Source: CAWBCI01 sp963787195 (GTDB lineage: Bacteria; Bacteroidota; Bacteroidia; Bacteroidales; JAGOPY01). Taken from it: a stretch of 38,749 nucleotides of DNA. Shown piece by piece: positions 9,513 through 17,854 of this stretch. The stretch is taken from the NCBI GenBank assembly GCA_963787195.1, contig CAWBCI010000029.1, positions 1-38,749 on the forward strand, written 5' to 3'. Each line of letters begins with the position of its first letter. Position 1 is the stretch's first letter. The translations under genes and the position numbers were made by a program. A model generated the notes under the pieces. That model was not told the origin of the DNA and ran no database searches. It saw nothing but the letters and a program-made list of their open reading frames with translations.

Positions 9513-11225
9513 GTGACAACAAGCGCGATCATATTTAAAATCCTTACCATAGTCGGCTCCCTGGGCGTCTTTCTTTTCGGCATGAAACTCATGAGCGAAT
9601 CGCTCCAGAAGTTTGCCGGAGGAGGCCTTCGAAATATACTCTCGAAAATCACCGCGAACAAATGGAGAGGTGTACTGACGGGTCTGCTGGTCACCGGGCT
9701 GATACAGTCTTCATCAGCTGTGACCGTTATGGTGGTAAGTTTTGTAAATGCCGGCATACTTACCCTGTCGGAATCTTTCGGGCTGATCATGGGGGCCAAT
9801 ATAGGTACAACGGTGACTGCCTGGATCATAAGTGTGCTGGGCTTTGGCAAGACTTTTACAATAAGCAGCATCACACTTCCCCTGATTGCTCTTGCCCTTC
9901 CTTTTTTCTTTTCTTCCAACAGCCGGCATCGTTCTTTTTCGGAATTCATCTTTGGCTTTGGTATCCTGTTTTTCGGTCTCAGTTTGCTCAAAGAGCAAGT
10001 TCCTATGGTGGACCAAAGTGCCGATTTCCTGAGAAGCCTCATTGAATTTAATGCCTCCTCACATTTTATTTCTGTCCTGATTTTCGTGGGATTAGGTATA
10101 GCTCTCACTATAATATTTCAATCCTCCAGTGCAACTATTGCACTTACAACCGTGATGGCTACCGGTGGATGGATCCCTTTTGACCTCGCAGCCGGCATGG
10201 TCTTAGGTGAAAATATCGGAACCACTTCAACGGCCATCTTTGCCTCCCTGGTAGCCAATGCCGCGGCAAAAAGAGCTGCCATGACACACCTGATATTCAA
10301 TATACTGGGCGTGACCTGGGCACTTCTGTTTTTCAGGTTCCTGACACTTGGTGTCGATCATATTATGAACTATGTCACGGGCTTATCACCCTATACTGAT
10401 ATGTTGGCAATACCGGCATCGCTGGCGATCTTTCATACCGGGTTCAACATCCTGAATACACTGCTATTAATGGGATTTTCCGACAAGATTATCCGCCTGA
10501 CCTATTATATCATTCCAACTAAAAATAAAAAAAAGGAAAAATTCCGTCTCACCTATCTGGATTCGCGATTTCTTTCCACATCCGAACTATCGCTTGTACA
10601 AGCCAAGAAAGAAGTGGCCATGATGGGGAAAGATGTGCTTTCGATGTTTAATACCATACCTTATTTATTAATAGAGAAAGATTCGCAGGGTTATGATAAA
10701 TTATTAAAAAAGATAGAAAAATTCGAAAAACAGATGGATAAGCGGGAAAAAGAGATAGCCATTTACCTGTCGCATATTTCGGAAGGGCAGCTGAGTTCCA
10801 AAGGGACGCTGCATCTGCAGGCTATGCTCAGGATTATTGATGAGATAGAGGCGATCGGGGATTCCTGCTACAAGATGTCACTCACTATAAAGAACAAGAA
10901 CGAGTTGAACCTTTATTTTATCCAGGACCTGCGTGACCGGCTGAATAGTTTGTTTGCATGGGTAAGGGAAGCCCTGGAAGTCATGTGCGCTCATCTCAGC
11001 TCCGATTTCGAGAAAATCCGCCTGGATGAACCAAAGCGCCTTGAATACAAGATCAATAAACTGAGGGACAAGCTGCAAAAAGAGCATTTGCAAAGCCAAA
11101 AGGAAGAAAAATACAATTACCGCACCGGCCTGGTCTATTCCGATCTGATCACACAGGCAGAAAAAATCGGGGATTATGCATTAAATGTCTCTGAAAGTAT
11201 TGAGAACACTCAACATCCTGACTAA
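9513..11225 (+). CDS. Na/Pi cotransporter family protein with PhoU-like tail
   Basis: This inner-membrane sodium-dependent phosphate transporter belongs to the NptA/YjbB (NaPi-II) family. Two inverted Na_Pi_cotrans repeats are visible, each with the signature QSSS (65-68 and 203-206), plus GANIGTTVTAW and GENIGTTSTA. About eight hydrophobic segments fill residues 5-330. After a basic linker (KNKKKEKFRL), residues 350-560 are helical and PhoU-like (LIEKDSQGYDKLLKKIEKFEKQMDKREKE), a usual fusion that may regulate transport. GTG at 9513 is the start that fits the family's N-terminus; an ATG slightly upstream is closed by a stop. It ends in a 4-base overlap with the convergent lipoprotein gene and is part of a phosphate locus. 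Confidence 0.9.
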   Translation: MTTSAIIFKILTIVGSLGVFLFGMKLMSESLQKFAGGGLRNILSKITANKWRGVLTGLLVTGLIQSSSAVTVMVVSFVNAGILTLSESFGLIMGANIGTTVTAWIISVLGFGKTFTISSITLPLIALALPFFFSSNSRHRSFSEFIFGFGILFFGLSLLKEQVPMVDQSADFLRSLIEFNASSHFISVLIFVGLGIALTIIFQSSSATIALTTVMATGGWIPFDLAAGMVLGENIGTTSTAIFASLVANAAAKRAAMTHLIFNILGVTWALLFFRFLTLGVDHIMNYVTGLSPYTDMLAIPASLAIFHTGFNILNTLLLMGFSDKIIRLTYYIIPTKNKKKEKFRLTYLDSRFLSTSELSLVQAKKEVAMMGKDVLSMFNTIPYLLIEKDSQGYDKLLKKIEKFEKQMDKREKEIAIYLSHISEGQLSSKGTLHLQAMLRIIDEIEAIGDSCYKMSLTIKNKNELNLYFIQDLRDRLNSLFAWVREALEVMCAHLSSDFEKIRLDEPKRLEYKINKLRDKLQKEHLQSQKEEKYNYRTGLVYSDLITQAEKIGDYALNVSESIENTQHPD

Positions 11226-12592
11226 TTCACCATTCCTGAACCACTCAGCAGGGTCCAGCCCGAAAGCCAGTCATAGGTATAAAAGGCCCCTTTATAAATT
11301 GTAGGGTCAAACCAATCCAGAGGAAGTTGTGCATGATCTCCATAAACATCCCCCTGCGGAATGACATTATAGTGTTCAGGGTTGATTACGAAGCCCGGAT
11401 CTCCAAAAGTATTCAATGCCTGACTGAAATAAGCAGTCAATGTATCCTGTTCCTGACTGATATCCACTCCGGGAGCAGACTGTACCCTGAAAATACTATC
11501 CGGATTGTCCGAAGCGGAATGGAAAAATATATTACTCTTCAGTTGTAGTTGTCCATCAAGAAATTGCTCGAAGCTGGATTCACTTCCCTGGACATATTCA
11601 ATAAAAATTCCATGAGCCTGGTTGGCGAAAATGGAGTTGGCAATAATCCCTCCGGCATTCCGGCCGAATGTAGCCAGTTTTTCAGTATGCTCTTCTCCCC
11701 TCCCAATAAAGGTTCCATTGTAGATCAAGGGCATAGAAAAGGGGCTTCCTGTAATCGGGTCGGTTCCGCCGTCCCCCTCAATGAGTTTGTCGCCATCTCC
11801 GGGTTCCTGTATGGCGAGCACAAACTGCAAATACCCTCTGTATCCAAGGTCAAAATCGATGGCATCATCCCCGCAAAAGGCAACTGAAACATATTTCAGC
11901 CTGGCAGTTCCGCCAAACATTTCGATTCCGTCATCCGCATTGGAGATTATTTCGATATGGTCGATCAGTGTTCCCTTGCCGACCCCGCCCAAAGTTAAGC
12001 CGTTAATCTCATTTCCATCACCGATATTGGTTCCACCATGCCGTATAGAGATATAACTCAGTACACCGGAATTGTCCTGGTCATTCAGTCCACCGAAAAC
12101 GCCACGGCTTTCATATAGGGGGATACCTTCAATATGGTCTTCTCCGGAAGAAATATTGATGACCGCATTTCCCAAAATGATAAGTCCGCCCCACAAGCCT
12201 TTGGAATAAATCGGGACGGATCCCGCCAGGTCGTCCCCGTCGGAAGTAAATATTATTGGTTTGTCGGAAGTTCCCTGCGCAATGATCTGTCCTCCGCGGG
12301 CCACGATCAATGCACTGGCAGCAGAACCCTGACCGGCTTTAGCCCTTATCACCGTTCCAGCCTCAATAGTTAGTACCTGTCCGTCATTTACAAAAATTAA
12401 ACCCTCCAGAAGGTAAGATTTGTCAGCACTCCAGGTAACAGTACCGGTGCCTCCCCCATTATCCCTCACAGTTTCAACCGCTTCATTAACCAGGTAATTA
12501 CTTTTCCTGCAGGAAAACAAAATGAAGAGACCCACTAGCAGAAAAACCGAAAATTTCAGGGTCTGGATTACATTCAGAAAAAATATTTTCAT
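11222..12592 (-). CDS. Surface or periplasmic lipoprotein, beta-helix-like, of the phosphate locus
   Basis: The specific function is not recognised. The start at 12592 gives MKIFFLNVIQTLKFSVFLLVGLFILFSC with a lipobox (LFSC), so the mature protein is a lipid-anchored domain of about 430 residues. It begins with a strand-rich stretch (SYLLEGLIFVNDGQVLTIEAGTVIRAKAG, GGQIIAQGTSDKPIIFTS, GLWGGLIILGNAVIN) typical of right-handed parallel beta-helix proteins of Bacteroidota, and contains aspartate/glycine-rich loops (DDGIEMFGG, DDAIDFDLGY). It is downstream of the outer-membrane barrel gene with a 7-base gap, so the two are almost surely co-transcribed. It may be a surface partner of that barrel. 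Being beside two phosphate transporters, it may help capture phosphate or phosphorylated compounds, but that is inference. Confidence 0.65.
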   Translation of the reverse strand: MKIFFLNVIQTLKFSVFLLVGLFILFSCRKSNYLVNEAVETVRDNGGGTGTVTWSADKSYLLEGLIFVNDGQVLTIEAGTVIRAKAGQGSAASALIVARGGQIIAQGTSDKPIIFTSDGDDLAGSVPIYSKGLWGGLIILGNAVINISSGEDHIEGIPLYESRGVFGGLNDQDNSGVLSYISIRHGGTNIGDGNEINGLTLGGVGKGTLIDHIEIISNADDGIEMFGGTARLKYVSVAFCGDDAIDFDLGYRGYLQFVLAIQEPGDGDKLIEGDGGTDPITGSPFSMPLIYNGTFIGRGEEHTEKLATFGRNAGGIIANSIFANQAHGIFIEYVQGSESSFEQFLDGQLQLKSNIFFHSASDNPDSIFRVQSAPGVDISQEQDTLTAYFSQALNTFGDPGFVINPEHYNVIPQGDVYGDHAQLPLDWFDPTIYKGAFYTYDWLSGWTLLSGSGMVN

Positions 12593-12599
12593 ACTCCGA

Positions 12600-13613
12600 T
12601 CAAAGTTTCGCCTCCAGATTAAGGTAGACATAAGTTTCATTCGTCATATTTTTAGCATAGGGGAACCAATCCCTGTAATTGAGCGCTATCCTGACATATT
12701 TCAAAGGTGAATACTGTATGCCCGCAATGACAGAGCTTCCATCATCCGTTAAACTCCAGGGGGCTTCATCATCCTTTAAAATATTCGAAATAATATAATC
12801 ATAACGGGCAAATAACTCTAAATTCCGGGGAAGGTAAAAAGTGCCATAAAATGAGTATCCATAACGGTCCCGGCCCGTTTCATAGTCGGAATTGAATTTC
12901 CGGTTATACTCTCCTGCGATTTTAAAAAAATCCCTGAACTTATATCCTACAAAGGTTGCCAGGGTGGTTTCAGTATTATTTTTATTCATGAAATCAGCAT
13001 AAAATCTCATCAGCAGACCATCGAATAATTTCAGGTTCGTACCGATGCCTCCTTTAAAAGTATTATCGCGCTGCAAATTCGAATAGCCTTCCCCGTTCAT
13101 CATTTCCAAATCGACAGAAATAAAATTGTTTAGTTTGATAATAGCATCCATTCCCAGGTCGGCTGAGGGGCCAAAACGAAAGCGGTCTGAAAATGATTTT
13201 TCTATATAACGATATCCCCAAAATTCCTCCTGCAATTTAAAATGTTGCATATCAATCAGTCCGAAATCAATTTTAAGAAAGCCCTTACTATATTGAAGAG
13301 CAGCATTTTTAAAATATGCATAGCGGCGGATACGGGAAAATTCGGATATGTCATCCGGGCTGCCTATATCGAGGTTCACCTTTATATTAAATTCCCGGCT
13401 AAGCTGATATTTGAAGCCAAGATAAGCCCTCTCCACTTCAAAGGCCGACTGATTATCGGCATTTGACAAGCCACTATGCAGATTGGCAAAGACTTTCAGA
13501 ATAGGTTCAGCTTTAGGTTTAAAGGTGGTAGTATCCTGAGCTTCAGAGGTTATGAATGTGAAAAGAAAGAAAAATCCAAAATAAAATGTTAAAAAGGTCG
13601 AAGGATGTTTCAT
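12600..13613 (-). CDS. Outer-membrane beta-barrel, phosphate-selective porin-like
   Basis: This is a predicted outer-membrane barrel. The start at 13613 gives MKHPSTFLTFYFGFFFLFTFITSEAQ as the signal peptide; the upstream methionine in the same frame would bury it. The mature protein has alternating strands with aromatic girdles (RAYLGFKYQLSREFNIKVNLDIG, LKIDFGLIDMQHFKLQEEFWGYRYIEKSF, LRFYADFMNKNNTETTLATFVGYKF), resembling the OprO/OprP phosphate-selective porin family, and ends in strand VYLNLEAKL. It is the first gene of a two-gene unit with the lipoprotein, and divergent from a PiT phosphate permease 139 bp away. This placement supports a phosphate role. The substrate itself cannot be read from the sequence. 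Confidence 0.75.
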   Translation of the reverse strand: MKHPSTFLTFYFGFFFLFTFITSEAQDTTTFKPKAEPILKVFANLHSGLSNADNQSAFEVERAYLGFKYQLSREFNIKVNLDIGSPDDISEFSRIRRYAYFKNAALQYSKGFLKIDFGLIDMQHFKLQEEFWGYRYIEKSFSDRFRFGPSADLGMDAIIKLNNFISVDLEMMNGEGYSNLQRDNTFKGGIGTNLKLFDGLLMRFYADFMNKNNTETTLATFVGYKFRDFFKIAGEYNRKFNSDYETGRDRYGYSFYGTFYLPRNLELFARYDYIISNILKDDEAPWSLTDDGSSVIAGIQYSPLKYVRIALNYRDWFPYAKNMTNETYVYLNLEAKL

Positions 13614-13700
13614 ATTTTCGAATGGAATAATTAAATTTACCTTCTTTAGAAGATCGCGCCGCAATAATAAGAAAAATTTAACATTCATTTAATATTGGAC

Positions 13701-13732
13701 TTTAGTCTGATAAGCCTAGTTTCCTAATTTTG
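13701..13732 (+). promoter_or_regulatory. Promoter of the PiT permease gene
   Basis: TTTA at 13701-13704 and TAATTTTG at 13725-13732 are 20 bases apart and fit the Bacteroidota -33/-7 pattern. The start codon is 20 bases downstream. This is the divergent region shared with the porin-like gene. No Pho-box-like direct repeat was noticed. Confidence 0.5.
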
Positions 13733-13752
13733 CCTCACATAAAAACCCGTAG

Positions 13753-16029
13753 ATGGAAACATTTTACCTGATCATTGTCATACTGTTAGGAATCCTTGCC
13801 GTATCTGATTTAGTTGTAGGAGTATCCAATGATGCCGTTAATTTCCTGAATTCTGCCATAGGTTCAAAAGCCGCTCCACTGAAGATCATTCTTATTATAG
13901 CAAGTCTTGGGGTTGTTATAGGGGCCACTTTTTCAAGCGGATTGATGGAGGTAGCCAGAAAAGGGATCTTCCATCCCGACCAGTTCCATTTCTATGAGAT
14001 CATGATCATCTTTCTGGCAGTGATGGTAACCGATATCATTCTGCTGGATCTATTCAACACAATAGCACTCCCAACATCGACCACTGTTTCCATTGTTTTC
14101 GAACTACTTGGAGCGGCCGTTGCCATATCCCTGGTTAAAATCGGCCATACCAACGGAGAGTCGATCCTGGACCTGGGCAAATATATCAATTCTGCCAAAG
14201 CCCTGGCTATTATAACGGGGATCCTTATCTCAGTCTTTATTGCCTTTTTCACCGGAACCATCATACAATATATTACACGCTTCATATTCACCTTTAATTT
14301 CCGGAAAAAGCTGAAGTACCTGGGTTCCATATACGGAGGACTTGCCATTACTGCCATCACCTATTTCATCCTGATCAAAGGGGCCAAAGGAGCCTCCTTT
14401 CTATCGGATGAGCAAGTGGACTGGCTGATGAACAATACAATGCTGATCATGTTGTACTCTGTGATAGGCTGGACATTATTTTTACAGCTTTTACTCTGGT
14501 TATTTAAGATAGATGTCCTGAAAGTCATCGTTCTGGTTGGTACTTTTGCACTTGCTATGGCTTTCGCCGGGAACGACCTGGTGAACTTTATCGGGGTGCC
14601 GCTCGCGGGACTTTCCTCCTATCAGGAATACATCAGGCAGGGAAATGATCAATTCATGATGGGCGCCCTGACCCAATCGGTAAAAGCTCCCACACTCCTG
14701 CTTTTATTTGCTGGAATAGTGATGGTTCTGACCCTTTTCATGTCCAAAAAAGCCAAGTCGGTGACTGCCACTGAAGTAAATCTCGGAAGACAGCATGAAG
14801 GAGAGGAAAGATTTGGTTCTACAGCATTTTCAAGAACACTGGTAAGGGCCGTAATGACTCTCGGAAGTGGTTTACGTTTTATATTGCCGGAGCGGATCCG
14901 GCAGAATGTGGAGGAAAGATTCACGAAAGGCGCGGATGTTATCAGAGCTGAAAAATCGGAAGATGCTCCTTCATTTGATCTTTTAAGAGCCTCCGTCAAC
15001 CTGGTTTTATCCAGTATCCTGATCGCATTCGGGACCTCCCTTAAACTTCCCCTCTCAACTACTTATGTCACCTTCATGGTCGCCATGGGAACATCTCTTT
15101 CCGACAGGGCCTGGGGAAGGGAGAGTGCAGTTTACCGTGTAACAGGAGTTTTTACAGTCATCGGTGGATGGTTCATAACAGCCCTGACTGCCTTTACCGT
15201 CGCGGCAATTTTTGCCTATATCATCCATCTGACAGGTTCCATTGGTGTCGTACTGCTGGTGGTTCTGGCCATCATTTTTGTAATCAGGACCCATAAATTA
15301 TTTCATCGTAAAGCTTCCGAAAAAGCTGAGAGGGATGCCCAGATCATCACTGAAGAAACCCTTGATGGTCAAAGCATTATTGATAAATGTTCACTGACGG
15401 TTGCAGATATATTGAAGATCATCCCGGGAACCCTGACTAAGATCATGGAATATTTTGCTACTGAAGATCTCAGGGGCCTCAGGCGAATCAACCGGGAAAT
15501 CCGGGTGGTCAACCAAAATGTAAAATTCCTTCAGACAAATATCAACAATACGATCGTAAAGCTTCAGGAAGATTCTGTTGAATCGGGACATTATTATGTT
15601 CAGGTTCTGGATTACCTCCGGGAAATGGCTCACTGTCTCACTTTCATTGTGAAACCTGTACAGGATCACGTCGACAATCATCACAAGGGGATGAATGAGG
15701 CCCAGAAAGAAGATATGGAGCAATTACTCCTGAATATCACGCACTTCTATAATAATATCATGAAAGTCTTTGAGACCGGGAAGTACACTGATATTGAAGG
15801 AATCATCAAAGAGCAGCAAGAGATACTGGTACAGATTGAAAAATTCAAAAAACGCCAGGTAAAAAGGATCAAACAAGGTGAATCGGGAACCAGGAATAGT
15901 TTGCTTTATCTGAGTATACTGGAAGAGATCAAGAACCTCCTGCTTTATACCGGTAATCTCCTGAAGTCACAACGCGATTTTATCAGATTCCACAAGATTT
16001 ACAAGGATAATCTCCCGGAAGGAAAATAA
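13753..16029 (+). CDS. PiT-family inorganic phosphate transporter with PhoU-like C-terminal domain
   Basis: This inner-membrane phosphate permease carries two PHO4 repeats, each with the ND signature of the family: GVSNDAVN (N26-D27) and AGNDLVNFIGVPLAG (N274-D275). There are around ten to twelve hydrophobic helices, the last near 460-520. The 758-residue length exceeds the classical PitA because residues from about 540 form a cytoplasmic helical domain (KIIPGTLTKIMEYFATEDLRGLRRINREIR, LREMAHCLTFIVKPVQDH) like PhoU, as usual in Bacteroidota. It is divergent from the porin-like gene. Together with the Na/Pi cotransporter it gives this 6.5 kb stretch two unrelated inner-membrane phosphate carriers. 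Confidence 0.9.
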   Translation: METFYLIIVILLGILAVSDLVVGVSNDAVNFLNSAIGSKAAPLKIILIIASLGVVIGATFSSGLMEVARKGIFHPDQFHFYEIMIIFLAVMVTDIILLDLFNTIALPTSTTVSIVFELLGAAVAISLVKIGHTNGESILDLGKYINSAKALAIITGILISVFIAFFTGTIIQYITRFIFTFNFRKKLKYLGSIYGGLAITAITYFILIKGAKGASFLSDEQVDWLMNNTMLIMLYSVIGWTLFLQLLLWLFKIDVLKVIVLVGTFALAMAFAGNDLVNFIGVPLAGLSSYQEYIRQGNDQFMMGALTQSVKAPTLLLLFAGIVMVLTLFMSKKAKSVTATEVNLGRQHEGEERFGSTAFSRTLVRAVMTLGSGLRFILPERIRQNVEERFTKGADVIRAEKSEDAPSFDLLRASVNLVLSSILIAFGTSLKLPLSTTYVTFMVAMGTSLSDRAWGRESAVYRVTGVFTVIGGWFITALTAFTVAAIFAYIIHLTGSIGVVLLVVLAIIFVIRTHKLFHRKASEKAERDAQIITEETLDGQSIIDKCSLTVADILKIIPGTLTKIMEYFATEDLRGLRRINREIRVVNQNVKFLQTNINNTIVKLQEDSVESGHYYVQVLDYLREMAHCLTFIVKPVQDHVDNHHKGMNEAQKEDMEQLLLNITHFYNNIMKVFETGKYTDIEGIIKEQQEILVQIEKFKKRQVKRIKQGESGTRNSLLYLSILEEIKNLLLYTGNLLKSQRDFIRFHKIYKDNLPEGK

Positions 16030-16045
16030 ACCGGAAGTAACAAAT

Positions 16046-16068
16046 GGGATCCTGACAGAGGTCCCTTT
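16046..16068. terminator. Weak hairpin between convergent PiT and prmC genes
   Basis: GGGATC and GGTCCC form a 6-bp stem with one G-T pair and an 8-base loop, followed by TTT. It sits in the 72-bp convergent gap and could serve the PiT transcript. Confidence 0.3.
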
Positions 16069-16101
16069 CACTTAGTCATTAAAATGTTTGGTATTTCCTA
16101 T

Positions 16102-16998
16102 TCAGGAAACCCTCCGGGCTTTTATCATCCGGTCTTTTCCCTGCATATCCTTTTTCAATAAAACATCCTTAAATCCAAATTCGCTGAAAAGCTCAAGTGT
16201 TTCAGCCCCCAGATTTTCATTGATCTCGACATAAACTATTCCTCCTTCTGCAAGGTGCCTGGCTGCGAAAGCCGCGATCGCCCTGTAAAATATCAGGGGA
16301 TCTTCATCCTTCACAAACAAAGCCTGAACCGGTTCGTAATCCAGCACATTCGGCTGCATGGCCAGCTTTTCAGATTCCCGTACATAAGGCGGATTGCTGA
16401 CAATTATATCAAAAATATCAGGTTTTGTCTTCAATTCCGGATTTAAAATATCAGCCCTGAAAGTTTTGATATCGGCTTTCAGTTTAGAAGCATTCAGGGC
16501 GGCAACTTCAAGGGCCTCAGGGGCAAAATCAAGTGCAAGAACTTCCGGTCCGGACAAGTTCAAAGCCAATGTGATCGCAATACAAGCACTGCCGGTGCCG
16601 ATATCCAGGATTCTAAGCCCATTCCTTTCTTTTTGTTCACTGATTATCCATTGTACCAACTCTTCCGTTTCCCTTCTTGGAATCAGTACTTTTTCATTCA
16701 CGATAAATTTCAGGTCGTAAAACCAGGCAAATCCGGTCACGTATTGAAGTGGCTTATGCTTCATGATAGAAGCAACAGCCTCCATTAAATGCTTTTGTGC
16801 AGCTACCTCCATTTTCCGGTCGGGATAAAGTGTGATATCTTTCCTTTGAATTCCCGCTATATCTTCAAAGAGCCTGTAAGTAATTGCCTGGCTTTCCTGG
16901 TATTCGTATATAGCCTGGATTTCTTTTATAATATAGTCCCGAAGTTCACTTAGGCCGGGATTATTATTACTTTTTTTATCAGATGAGAGTAAATTCAT
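16102..16998 (-). CDS. prmC: Peptide chain release factor N5-glutamine methyltransferase
   Basis: PrmC (HemK) methylates the glutamine of the GGQ motif in release factors 1 and 2 using S-adenosylmethionine, which improves termination of translation. Visible features are an N-terminal helical domain, the substrate-recognition stretch LQYVTGFAWFYDLKF, LIPRRETEELVQW, the SAM-binding glycine-rich motif LDIGTGSACIAI, and the catalytic NPPY (202-205) in VSNPPYVRESE. The length of 298 is normal. It is transcribed alone, with a good -7 element upstream of the ATG on the minus strand. Confidence 0.93.
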   Translation of the reverse strand: MNLLSSDKKSNNNPGLSELRDYIIKEIQAIYEYQESQAITYRLFEDIAGIQRKDITLYPDRKMEVAAQKHLMEAVASIMKHKPLQYVTGFAWFYDLKFIVNEKVLIPRRETEELVQWIISEQKERNGLRILDIGTGSACIAITLALNLSGPEVLALDFAPEALEVAALNASKLKADIKTFRADILNPELKTKPDIFDIIVSNPPYVRESEKLAMQPNVLDYEPVQALFVKDEDPLIFYRAIAAFAARHLAEGGIVYVEINENLGAETLELFSEFGFKDVLLKKDMQGKDRMIKARRVS

Positions 16999-17030
16999 GG
17001 ACTTTAATTCAGCTTCTAATTGAATAATCT

Positions 17031-17038
17031 CAAAATTA
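17031..17038 (-). promoter_or_regulatory. Promoter -7 element of prmC
   Basis: On the minus strand this reads TAATTTTG, a full match to TAnnTTTG, ending 32 bases before the start codon. A -33 element is not obvious. Confidence 0.45.
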
Positions 17039-17194
17039 GGATAGTTTTATAGTTATGGAACTTCCGGGTGCTTAAAATCGGGAAAAAAATGTATTTTCGT
17101 TTTAATAATCAGTAGGAATTTATCGAATCATCTTACATATTATTGATTTATATGTATTTGGGATGATTTAAAAAATAATTAATGATTTTATAAT

Positions 17195-17854
17195 ATGAAA
17201 GGTGATGTACTGATAATAGGTGAACGCCACCGGAATGCGGCCAGACAAATAATTTCCTTCATCCTTCCCGATATAAATCACAGGAAAGGTCGGTATATTA
17301 TCACAGTTGCAGGGGAATCCGGCGCCGGAAAATCGGAAGTAGCCGCATCTATGGCTGAATTACTGAATGCGGAAAACATACGGACTTACCTGTTTCAACA
17401 GGATGATTTTTTCTACCTTCCTCCCAAAACAAATGCCAGAGCAAGGCTTGAAGATATTGATCATGTGGGCATTACAGAAGTCCGTATGGAATTATTAAAT
17501 GAAATTGTTGAAAAGTTGAAACAGGGTATGAATGTGGTGGAAAAACCCCTGGTTTTATTTGATGAAGATAAGGTAACCACGGAAATGGCTGATCTTACGA
17601 ATTATAAAGTGGTGATCATTGAAGGCACTTACACTACCAGCTTACATAATATAGACTGCCGGATCTTCATTGACCGGGACCTGAATGATACCCGGGCTGA
17701 TCGCCTGACCCGTAACCGTGAAATACAGGATGAATATCTGGAAAAAATCCTGCAAATAGAACATCAAATCATATCAGCCCAAAAAAGCCAGGCTGATATT
17801 ATCATCAGCAAGGAATTCAATGCATCAAAAAATAACTTCAGGGATGAAGAATGA
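17195..17854 (+). CDS. P-loop kinase, uridine kinase-like
   Basis: The Walker A motif GESGAGKS lies at 40-47. It is followed by QQDDFFYLPP, a pattern seen in uridine kinase/phosphoribulokinase-type enzymes where an acidic residue follows the second strand. Further features are a Walker B-like VVIIEGTYTT and an arginine-rich lid (DTRADRLTRNREIQDEYLEKILQIEHQ). The protein probably transfers phosphate from ATP to a small metabolite, perhaps a sugar or nucleoside. The substrate is not identifiable. The last 11 bases overlap the start of the GT4 glycosyltransferase gene, so the two are translated from one message and likely act in one pathway. No promoter of high quality was recognised in the AT-rich leader. 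Confidence 0.7.
   Translation: MKGDVLIIGERHRNAARQIISFILPDINHRKGRYIITVAGESGAGKSEVAASMAELLNAENIRTYLFQQDDFFYLPPKTNARARLEDIDHVGITEVRMELLNEIVEKLKQGMNVVEKPLVLFDEDKVTTEMADLTNYKVVIIEGTYTTSLHNIDCRIFIDRDLNDTRADRLTRNREIQDEYLEKILQIEHQIISAQKSQADIIISKEFNASKNNFRDEE

Noticed and set aside
9485..10108. 207-codon open frame on the minus strand
   Set aside because: It lies entirely antisense to the Na/Pi cotransporter, has a composition typical of a shadow frame and shows no domain.
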